DNA of 5,763 bases from Brevundimonas sp. GTDB taxonomy: Bacteria; Pseudomonadota; Alphaproteobacteria; Caulobacterales; Caulobacteraceae. Position 1 is the stretch's first letter. Every line of letters begins with the position of its first letter. The notes under the pieces are model-generated. The model was not told the DNA's origin, searched no databases, and saw only the letters and a list, made by a program, of their open reading frames with translations. The stretch is from the NCBI GenBank assembly GCA_022712235.1, contig JALAGW010000298.1, forward strand, positions 1 to 5,763. Direction: 5' to 3'. The position numbers and the translations under genes are program-made. Positions 1-5,137 of this stretch are shown here, piece by piece.

Positions 1-1029
1 CCCCCAGGCCTGGGCGAGCCGGGCGAAGGGGGGTGGCGAAGCCGGGGACGACGGCGAGCCCGCGCCAGCGGGCGGCGGCGACCGCCCTGCCCCCGCGCCT
101 GCCGCCGCCCGCGCCGGCCCGGCCAGCCGCGCGGCGGCCCCGCCGGTCGCGACCAGACCGGCCCCAGCCAGAAGACCTGCGCCGCCGACCGCCAGCCCGC
201 CGGTCACGAGGGCGCCTGCGCCGAGAGCCGGTCCGCCGGTGACCAGGGCAGAGGCCAGGTTGGGAATAAAGACGGCCAGCATGGCCAGGAGGATCGCGGC
301 GACCAGAATGGTCAAGGCTTCATAGATGTCGGGATTGGCCGTGGGCTGGAGCTGATCGAAGACCGTGCGCGCGCCCGACACTACGATGGCCAGGGCCAGG
401 ACCTTCAGCCCCGAGGAGACGACGTAGCCCAGCGGCCTCTCGGCCAGGAAGGCGGACTTGCTCCATATGCCGAAGGGCAGAAGGATGAAGCCGCCCAGGG
501 TCACGATCTTGAACTCGACCAGGGAGACGATGATCTGCAGGGCGAGAACCGCGAAGGCCAGCATGATGGCGATCATGGCCAGGCCGAGGATCAGGGCGTC
601 GGTCAGGTTGCCGGCGATATCGAACGGGTTCTCCACCGGCGCCGGGGTGTCCCCCAGAGCCTTCACGATCCGCCAGCCCTCCGCGAGGACGGCGCCCGGA
701 TTGAGGAAGTCGGCGCGGCTGAGATCACCGCCTCCCGCCGTCAGGCCCAACTCGAGAAAGCCGGCGTAGATCGTCTCGGACAGGGCCTGCCAGTCGTTGA
801 TCAGCCAGGCGAAGGCCCCGATCAGCAGGATCTTGCCGAAGCCCGACGCCAGGACCTCCCGGTTGGGCGACAGGGCCCACTGGATGCCGGTCAGGGCGAC
901 GACAAGGGCGATCATCAGCCCGAAGACCCCGTTGACCGGCCCCTGCAGGGCCGAAAAGCCCGCCGAGACGGTGTTGGAGAAGACCGCCATCAGTTCGTTG
1001 GGAGTCTCTACGCTGACAGACGCCGCCAT
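1..1029 (-). CDS. trbL: TrbL, P-type conjugative transfer inner-membrane channel protein (3' end outside window)
   Basis: The frame stays open from the ATG at 1029 to the window edge, giving the first 343 residues; the C-terminus is missing. TrbL is the VirB6-like polytopic inner-membrane protein of the Trb type IV secretion system, thought to form part of the DNA and protein passage. Hydrophobic segments lie at about residues 33-52, 63-80, 146-190 (probably two spans), 204-220 and 237-258. The family-typical stretch LPFGIW...FLAERPLGYVVSSGLKVL covers residues 184-211. A Gly/Ala-rich segment (259-315) and then a Pro/Ser/Ala-rich tail (317-335) follow, as in other TrbL proteins. The start is fixed by GAGGAG at 1037-1042, 7 nt upstream and overlapping the trbJ stop, which implies translational coupling. 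Identification is by family resemblance, membrane layout and position after trbJ. Confidence 0.93.
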   Translation of the reverse strand, partial: MAASVSVETPNELMAVFSNTVSAGFSALQGPVNGVFGLMIALVVALTGIQWALSPNREVLASGFGKILLIGAFAWLINDWQALSETIYAGFLELGLTAGGGDLSRADFLNPGAVLAEGWRIVKALGDTPAPVENPFDIAGNLTDALILGLAMIAIMLAFAVLALQIIVSLVEFKIVTLGGFILLPFGIWSKSAFLAERPLGYVVSSGLKVLALAIVVSGARTVFDQLQPTANPDIYEALTILVAAILLAMLAVFIPNLASALVTGGPALGAGALVTGGLAVGGAGLLAGAGLVATGGAAARLAGPARAAAGAGAGRSPPPAGAGSPSSPASPPPFARLAQAWG

Positions 1030-1036
1030 CGCCCTG

Positions 1037-1042
1037 CTCCTC
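1037..1042 (-). promoter_or_regulatory. Ribosome binding site of trbL, overlapping the trbJ stop
   Basis: GAGGAG reads on the minus strand 7 nt before the trbL ATG. Its first bases lie inside the trbJ TGA (1041-1043), so ribosomes ending trbJ sit directly on the trbL initiation site. This supports the start at 1029 and coupled translation. Confidence 0.75.
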
Positions 1043-1778
1043 AGTTCCGCGCGTTCGAAAGGGGGTCGAAGACCGGCGGGTTCGGGACCGCGACCGGACG
1101 CGACCAATACCTGCGACGCGCCTCGGCCCCGGCGGCTCGCTCCGCGCCGTCCCGCGCCGCGCCCTCGGAAAGGAGCCGGGCCTGGGCCAGCATGATGACC
1201 CTGAGCGCGGCCAGGTCCTCGGCCAGGACCGCCAGCATCTGGTTGGAAGACTGCACGGCCGCGGTCTGGCCCTGGGCGGACTGGCTGGCCTCAAGGGCCC
1301 CGGAGAGACGCTGGCCACGCCCCCGCCCCAGCCGTTCCAGATCGGCGGCGGCGCGGGCCAGATCCTCGGCTGTGCGCCGCGCATTGGCGCTCCGGCCGCG
1401 GCTCTGTTCGAGCAGACGCAGGGCGTCCGTCCCCGACAGGTCTTCAGGATAGAGGTCCGCGAACTGCCGCTCCAGGCCGTCGACCGAGGTCGCCAGTCCA
1501 CGCGCGGTCCGGGCCAGCTCGGCCATGTCCCGCAAGCTCTGGCTATTGCCGGCCAGATGGCTGTAGGGCGAGGCCGCCAGGCTCTTCGCCTCATTGGCCA
1601 GGCTCTCGAGCTGGCGCGCTGCCTGGAGCGCATTCTCCAGATGATTGCGCGGGTCGAACACGACCTGCTGGGCCCGCGCTCCATTAGCGCCCAGCAGGGC
1701 CGCGACGGCGACGACGACCACAGCCGACCTATTCGACCGCCAGCGGCGGAGCGAAGGCGTCGAAAACGGAATCCACAT
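1041..1778 (-). CDS. trbJ: TrbJ, VirB5-like periplasmic conjugative transfer protein
   Basis: This encodes 245 residues, within the usual TrbJ size range. The N-terminus has a basic region with several Arg (residues 11-17), a Val/Ala/Leu-rich hydrophobic core (18-30) and a signal-peptidase-like site ARA/QQ after residue 36, so the protein is probably exported. The mature start VVFDPRNHLENALQAARQLE matches the V(V/Y)(F/Y)DP... opening of TrbJ proteins. Most of the rest is Ala/Leu/Arg/Glu-rich and predicted helical, with coiled-coil character. By analogy with VirB5 it would act as a minor pilus-associated or adhesion component in the periplasm; this role is family knowledge. The ATG at 1778 is chosen because AAGGGAG lies 6 nt upstream; a GTG ten codons earlier (1808) has no such site. 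The gene overlaps the 3' end of trbE by 50 nt and is followed closely by trbL. Confidence 0.9.
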   Translation of the reverse strand: MWIPFSTPSLRRWRSNRSAVVVVAVAALLGANGARAQQVVFDPRNHLENALQAARQLESLANEAKSLAASPYSHLAGNSQSLRDMAELARTARGLATSVDGLERQFADLYPEDLSGTDALRLLEQSRGRSANARRTAEDLARAAADLERLGRGRGQRLSGALEASQSAQGQTAAVQSSNQMLAVLAEDLAALRVIMLAQARLLSEGAARDGAERAAGAEARRRYWSRPVAVPNPPVFDPLSNARN

Positions 1779-4152
1779 GTCGCACTCCCTTGGCTTTGAG
1801 GAATTCACGAGCGAAGCCGGCCTCGCCGGATCGCGTCAGAACGGCGTCGATGAGGGCCTGATCCTCGGGCGAACCCGCCCCGCACAGAGCCAGGGCCACG
1901 CCCGACAGCCGCAGGTCGAACAGCCGCCGCCCCTGGGGCTGGCGCCAGTAGTAGGCGCGCTTGGGCGCGGCGAAGGCGATCAGCTCCAGCTGGCGCCGGT
2001 TGAGTCCGAAGCCGCGATAGAGGTCGGCTGACGACGGCTCCAGCGCCCGGGGATTGGGCAGGAAGACCTGGGTCGGGCAGGATTCGATGAGGGTGGCGGC
2101 GATCGGCGAGGCCGCGACGTCATCCAGGCTCTGGGTGGCGAAGACCACGGCGACCCGCTTCTTGCGCAGGGTTTTCAGCCATTCGCGGATCTTGGCGGCG
2201 AAGGCCGTCTCGCCCAGGAAGAGCCAGGCCTCGTCCAGCACCAGCAAGGTCGGTCGCCCGTCGAAGCCTTGCTCCAGATGATGGAACAGGGCCGAGAGCA
2301 CCGGCGCGACCGCCGAAGGCGTCGCCATGAGGGCCTCGAGCTCGAAAGTGTCGAACCGGCTCGGCGCCTGGCTCCCTCCGGCTCCATCCAGGAGGGCCCC
2401 ATGCGGCCCCTTCAGAGTCAGGGCCTCCAGGCCCGCCGCCACGGCCTTGTTCTGGACCAGGGCGCAGAAGACGGTCAGCGTCCTTTGCTCTACAGGCGCC
2501 TCGGCGAGCGCCGCCAAGGCCGCCCAGATCTCCTCGCGGACGGCCGGCGTGGGTTCGAGCCCCGCCTGACGCACCGTCTCGGCGATCCATTCGGCGGCCC
2601 AGGCGCGTTCGTCGTCTACGTCGATCCCGGCCAGGGGCTGGAGCGAGAAGGTCGCCCCCGGCTCCAGCGCCCGCCAACACCCGCCGGCCGCCAGGGTCGC
2701 CGCACGCGCCGAACGCCCCTTGTCGAAGAAGACCACCCGCGCGCCCGGATAGCGAAACCACTGCAGGGCCAGGAAAGACAACAAGGCGCTCTTGCCCGAT
2801 CCCGTCGGTCCTACGACCATGGCGTGGCCGACGTCGCCGACATGGAGCACCAGCCGAAAGGGCGTGGAGCCGGTGGTGCGGGCGACCGCCAGCGGCGGCC
2901 CGTCCAGGCAGGCGTCGCCGGCCGGACCGGCCCAGACCGCCGAGACCGGCAGGAGGTCTGCCAGATTGAGGGTCGAGACCAGGGGGCGTCGCACATCGGC
3001 GTAGGGCTCGCCCGGCAGGGAGCCGAGCCAGGCCTCCACGGCGTTGAGGTCCTCGATCCGCGCCGTCAGCCCCTGGGCGTTCAGCGCCGCCTCGATCGTC
3101 CGCGCCTTGGCCGCAGCCCCCGCCTCGGTCGGATCCATGACCGTCACCGTCAGGGTCAGGTAGCCGAAGGCGCAGGCCTCGGCGCCCAGCATCTCCAGAG
3201 CCCCGTCGCACTCCTCCGTCTTGGAGGCGGCGTCGGTGTCGATCAGGGGCTGTTCCTCGCGAGTGATCGCCTCCCTCAGCAGGGCGCCGACGCCCTTTCG
3301 CTTGGAAAACCAGCGCTTGCGAAGCTTGACGATCTCCCGCTCGGCTTCCGCCTTGTCGAGGCCGATCCAGCGGGCGCTCCAGCGATAGGAAACGGGCAAG
3401 GTCCCAAGACCATCCAGCAGGCCGGGCCGCGTCGCCGACGGCAGGCCGCGCACGGACACAGTCCGGAGCCATTGATCGCCGAGCCGGGGCGCGGTCCCGC
3501 CCGTCAGGCCGGCGTCGGCCAGCCAGACGTCGAGAAAGACAGGCGTCTCCAGCGGCCGCACCGGATGGGGGTTGGGCGAGACGCAGGCGTGCAGCCAGGT
3601 CAACAGGACCGCGTCTTCCAGCGGCGCGATTTCCGGCAGGGCGTCCGCCAGGAGATCAAAGGTCGCATCCGCCTCGCGCCGGAAGCTCGCCAGGGTCTGG
3701 CGCCAGTCCTGCCCGGCCCGGGCAAGGCCGTCGAACAGCCATCGCTCGAGCCGCCGCGTCTCGTCGGCCCGCGGCAGCCAGGTCAGGGCTAGCCGATAGT
3801 CTGTTTCAAAGGCCGGCTCTGCGGCCTCGAACCGGTCCCGTCGCTCGGCGTCGACCAGCCACGCCGCCTCCGCCTCGAACTCGCTTTCAGGATAGGCGGC
3901 CGCCGGACGACGCTGCGCCTCCACATGCAGGCACCATCCGGTGCCGAGGCGCTTCAGGGCGTTGTTCAGCCGCGCCCGGACCGCCATCAGCTCCTCTTCC
4001 GTCGAGGACTCCAGGTCCGGACCTCTGAAGGAAAAAGCGGTGGTGAAGGAGCCGTCCTTGTTCAGGACCACGCCCGGCGAGACCAGGGCCGCCCAGGGCA
4101 GATGGTCCGCCAGGCTGGCGGGGCGACGGCGATGTTCGTCGAGGAAGCGCAT
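1729..4152 (-). CDS. trbE: TrbE, VirB4-family ATPase of the conjugative type IV secretion system
   Basis: This encodes 807 residues, close to typical TrbE length. TrbE is the VirB4-type ATPase at the inner-membrane base of the secretion channel that powers pilus biogenesis and substrate transfer. The N-terminus, with LADHLPWAALVSPGVVLNKDGSF at about residues 14-36 and FRGPDLESSTEEEL at 41-54, is characteristic of TrbE. The C-terminal nucleotide-binding domain carries a Walker A motif GPTGSGKS (448-455), FFDKGRS (475-481), a Walker B motif TLLVLDEAW (635-643) and ATQSLDD (672-678). All expected catalytic motifs are intact, with no frameshift. The ATG at 4152 is chosen because homologues start just before this point, a GAGG lies 5 nt upstream, and an in-frame ATG 33 codons earlier would run far into trbD. 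It begins 7 nt after the trbD stop and ends in TAG inside trbJ. Confidence 0.97.
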   Translation of the reverse strand: MRFLDEHRRRPASLADHLPWAALVSPGVVLNKDGSFTTAFSFRGPDLESSTEEELMAVRARLNNALKRLGTGWCLHVEAQRRPAAAYPESEFEAEAAWLVDAERRDRFEAAEPAFETDYRLALTWLPRADETRRLERWLFDGLARAGQDWRQTLASFRREADATFDLLADALPEIAPLEDAVLLTWLHACVSPNPHPVRPLETPVFLDVWLADAGLTGGTAPRLGDQWLRTVSVRGLPSATRPGLLDGLGTLPVSYRWSARWIGLDKAEAEREIVKLRKRWFSKRKGVGALLREAITREEQPLIDTDAASKTEECDGALEMLGAEACAFGYLTLTVTVMDPTEAGAAAKARTIEAALNAQGLTARIEDLNAVEAWLGSLPGEPYADVRRPLVSTLNLADLLPVSAVWAGPAGDACLDGPPLAVARTTGSTPFRLVLHVGDVGHAMVVGPTGSGKSALLSFLALQWFRYPGARVVFFDKGRSARAATLAAGGCWRALEPGATFSLQPLAGIDVDDERAWAAEWIAETVRQAGLEPTPAVREEIWAALAALAEAPVEQRTLTVFCALVQNKAVAAGLEALTLKGPHGALLDGAGGSQAPSRFDTFELEALMATPSAVAPVLSALFHHLEQGFDGRPTLLVLDEAWLFLGETAFAAKIREWLKTLRKKRVAVVFATQSLDDVAASPIAATLIESCPTQVFLPNPRALEPSSADLYRGFGLNRRQLELIAFAAPKRAYYWRQPQGRRLFDLRLSGVALALCGAGSPEDQALIDAVLTRSGEAGFAREFLKAKGVRHVDSVFDAFAPPLAVE
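1785..1791 (-). promoter_or_regulatory. Ribosome binding site of trbJ, inside trbE
   Basis: AAGGGAG on the minus strand lies 6 nt before the ATG at 1778. It sits within the coding part of trbE and decides the trbJ start in favour of 1778 over the GTG at 1808. Confidence 0.65.
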
Positions 4153-4159
4153 GACGGCC

Positions 4160-4438
4160 TCACGCGTCCAGATGGCCAGGCAGGGCCAGATGGCGCCGCA
4201 GGACGTCGAAGAAGCGCCGATCGGCCCGCGCCGCCCACAGGCCCACGGCATGGGCGACCGCCCACCACAAGAGGCCCAGCCACCAGATCCGCAGGGCCAG
4301 GCCCAGGACCATGGCCGTCGTGCCCATGAGGACGGCGTAGTCGCGCGGCATGCCGGCCATCAGCACGGGCTCGACCAGGGCCTGGGCCACCGGCAGGTCC
4401 CAGCCCTCGGGATGCAGATTGTCGAGGGAGCGGGCCAT
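4160..4438 (-). CDS. trbD: TrbD, VirB3-like small inner-membrane conjugative transfer protein
   Basis: This encodes 92 residues, a normal size for TrbD. VirB3/TrbD proteins are small inner-membrane partners of the VirB4/TrbE ATPase needed for pilus assembly. The stretch VEPVLMAGMPRDYAVLMGT (22-40) matches the family's conserved opening, with a (P/L)xLxxGxPR-type motif. Two adjacent hydrophobic spans follow (about 34-49 and 51-69), then the usual C-terminal RRFFDVLRRHL (74-84). The ATG shares one base with the trbC stop (TGATG), and trbE starts 7 nt after its own stop, so expression is probably coupled to both. The first 15 or so residues are less family-like. Confidence 0.9.
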   Translation of the reverse strand: MARSLDNLHPEGWDLPVAQALVEPVLMAGMPRDYAVLMGTTAMVLGLALRIWWLGLLWWAVAHAVGLWAARADRRFFDVLRRHLALPGHLDA

Positions 4439-4758
4439 CAGGCGATCTCCACCCCGCCGGCGAAGCCGAAGAAGTCGAGGAAGAAGGTCGAGGCCGCAAA
4501 GGCGATGGTCAGCCCGAACAGGATGCCCAGGGCCCGCCGCATGGAGGACCCGCTCTCGCTCATGGCGACGCCGGCCCCGAACAGGACCACGGCGATCACG
4601 GCTGCGGCCTGGACGACCGGCCCCGTAATCGACTGCACCACCTGCTGGATCGGCCCTTCCCAGGGCATCCCCGTTCCACCCGCCAGCGCCGTCCCCGCAG
4701 CCAGAAGGCCGCTCGCCAAGGCTGCGCCGAACAGGCGCTGTCCCACTCTCCGCTTCAT
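4438..4758 (-). CDS. trbC: TrbC, P-type conjugative pilin precursor (VirB2-like)
   Basis: This encodes 106 residues. TrbC is the prepilin of the conjugative pilus; in RP4 it is trimmed and joined head-to-tail into a cyclic subunit. A signal peptide is visible: basic MKRRVGQR, a hydrophobic core at 9-24, and an ALA/GG cleavage site after residue 26. The mature part has the family-like MPWEGPI (31-37), followed by two membrane spans at about 47-66 and 76-97 separated by a short polar turn (SESGSSMRR). The protein ends in GGVEIA. The start at 4758 is chosen because GGAGG lies 6 nt upstream; an ATG 18 codons earlier (4812) has no such site and would place a non-signal extension before the basic region. 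This is the first trb gene in the visible run and overlaps trbD by one base. Confidence 0.93.
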   Translation of the reverse strand: MKRRVGQRLFGAALASGLLAAGTALAGGTGMPWEGPIQQVVQSITGPVVQAAAVIAVVLFGAGVAMSESGSSMRRALGILFGLTIAFAASTFFLDFFGFAGGVEIA

Positions 4759-4764
4759 GATCCG

Positions 4765-4769
4765 CCTCC
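4765..4769 (-). promoter_or_regulatory. Ribosome binding site of trbC
   Basis: GGAGG on the minus strand is 6 nt from the ATG at 4758. It settles the trbC start against the upstream in-frame ATG at 4812. Confidence 0.75.
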
Positions 4770-4802
4770 AGGGTTCAGCGCATTTCAGGGCGCCGCGACT
4801 CA

Positions 4803-4832
4803 TTGCAAGCAAAACAATCCACAGGGAGTCAA
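4803..4832 (-). promoter_or_regulatory. Candidate promoter of the trb operon
   Basis: On the minus strand a good -35-like TTGACT (4827-4832) is followed 18 nt later by TTGCAA (4803-4808), a weak -10. The extended form GCTTGCAA (4803-4810) partly fits the GCTANAWC element described for Caulobacter housekeeping promoters, and TTGACTC fits its TTGACGS partner except at one base. It lies in the AT-rich island about 45 nt upstream of the trbC ATG. The -35 match is clear and the -10 match poor, so this remains a prediction. Confidence 0.35.
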
Positions 4833-4848
4833 TGAGAAATATTGTTTT
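4811..4848. repeat. Inverted repeat AAAACAAT / ATTGTTTT around the trb promoter
   Basis: The perfect 8-bp arms lie at 4811-4818 and 4841-4848 with a 22-nt spacer that contains the candidate -35 hexamer. A second, smaller inverted repeat GAAATA / TATTTC (4836-4841 and 4848-4853) overlaps the right arm. This arrangement would suit a dimeric repressor binding over the promoter, but AT-rich sequence makes chance matches more likely. Confidence 0.35.
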
Positions 4849-4963
4849 ATTTCAGCGACTTATTTTGAACTTCTGGCCAAGTTGTTCGCAAGTTCCAGAG
4901 GCGTCGCAGAAGGCTTCCGGCTCGCCGGCCCGGCAGGCTCCGCGCCTTCAGGAGGTCCAGGGA

Positions 4964-5005
4964 ATGAACCGTAAAATCAGAAGCTTCCTGAAGCATCCCG
5001 TCTGA
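4964..5005 (+). CDS. Possible 13-residue leader peptide upstream of the pentapeptide-repeat gene
   Basis: ATG at 4964 opens a 13-codon frame (MNRKIRSFLKHPV) ending in TGA at 5003-5005. It is preceded by AGGAGG at 4950-4955, 8 nt from the ATG, which is the strongest Shine-Dalgarno sequence on the plus strand of this intergenic region and better than anything before the pentapeptide gene. The peptide is basic (five of thirteen residues are Arg, Lys or His). It lies 132 nt upstream of the next start and just before a hairpin, so a regulatory leader is conceivable. No homologue is recognised, and a short chance frame is the main alternative. Confidence 0.25.
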   Translation: MNRKIRSFLKHPV

Positions 5006-5008
5006 CAA

Positions 5009-5034
5009 CCGCGCCCGGCCGGCTGCGAGCGCGG
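5009..5034 (+). promoter_or_regulatory. GC-rich hairpin after the short leader frame
   Basis: CCGCGC (5009-5014) pairs with GCGCGG (5029-5034) around a 14-nt loop that itself contains the palindrome CCGGCCGG. It starts 3 nt after the leader stop codon. No T-run follows, so it is not a classical intrinsic terminator. In GC-rich DNA such stems also arise by chance. Confidence 0.3.
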
Positions 5035-5137
5035 CGAGGAAGGGGCTGCAGCAAGGCGCCAAGCGCGCCGACCGCCAGAATTTAACCTCAATCCATATGG
5101 TAGCCGGACGGTCTCGAATTCACCTCAGGCGCCCCGG

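Larger units (their letters stand above)
4759..5137. other. Divergent intergenic region between trbC and the pentapeptide-repeat gene
   Basis: This 379-nt stretch holds no convincing long gene. The trbC-proximal part (4801-4870) is strongly AT-rich against its surroundings (24 G/C of 70) and contains a candidate trb promoter and two small inverted repeats. The middle (4867-4894) has three hexamers phased at 11 nt. The right part contains a 13-codon open frame with a strong Shine-Dalgarno sequence (4950-5005) and a GC-rich hairpin (5009-5034). A minus-strand open frame at 4847-5062, starting only with TTG, resembles no known protein. The trbB gene usually found next to trbC is not here, even as a recognisable remnant. 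Confidence 0.8.

Noticed and set aside
33..242. Plus-strand 69-codon Arg/Pro-rich frame
   Set aside because: It is antisense to the Gly/Ala/Pro-rich tail of trbL; the composition is what that reverse strand would give.
725..1684. Minus-strand open frame of 319 codons across trbJ and trbL
   Set aside because: It spans the junction of two recognised genes in a different frame, and has Arg/Pro/Ser-rich low-information composition.
2120..3472. Minus-strand open frame of 450 codons in another frame within trbE
   Set aside because: It is Gly/Arg/Ala-rich with no motifs, whereas the overlapping trbE frame has intact Walker motifs and family-specific sequence.
2269..3792. Plus-strand open frame of 507 codons opposite trbE
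   Set aside because: Its composition is Gly/Arg/Gln-rich without domains and it lies fully within the convincing trbE coding sequence; a GC-rich shadow frame.
4153..4251. N-terminal extension of TrbE by 33 codons
   Set aside because: It would overlap trbD by about 90 nt, is unlike TrbE N-termini, and the ATG at 4152 has a GAGG and the family-typical start.
3941..5005. Plus-strand open frame of 354 codons antisense to trbE, trbD and trbC
   Set aside because: It runs opposite to three well-recognised genes, is Arg/Pro/Ser-rich as expected for the reverse of GC-rich coding DNA, and matches no known family. Only its last 13 codons, outside the trb genes, have a plausible ribosome binding site.
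5009..5034. GC-rich hairpin as an intrinsic terminator
   Set aside because: No T-run follows on the plus strand, nor an equivalent A-run for the minus strand, so termination is not supported.
4847..5062. Minus-strand 71-codon frame upstream of trbC as a possible trbB remnant or small gene
   Set aside because: It can only start with TTG, has no clear ribosome binding site, and shows no VirB11-like motif or other recognisable sequence.
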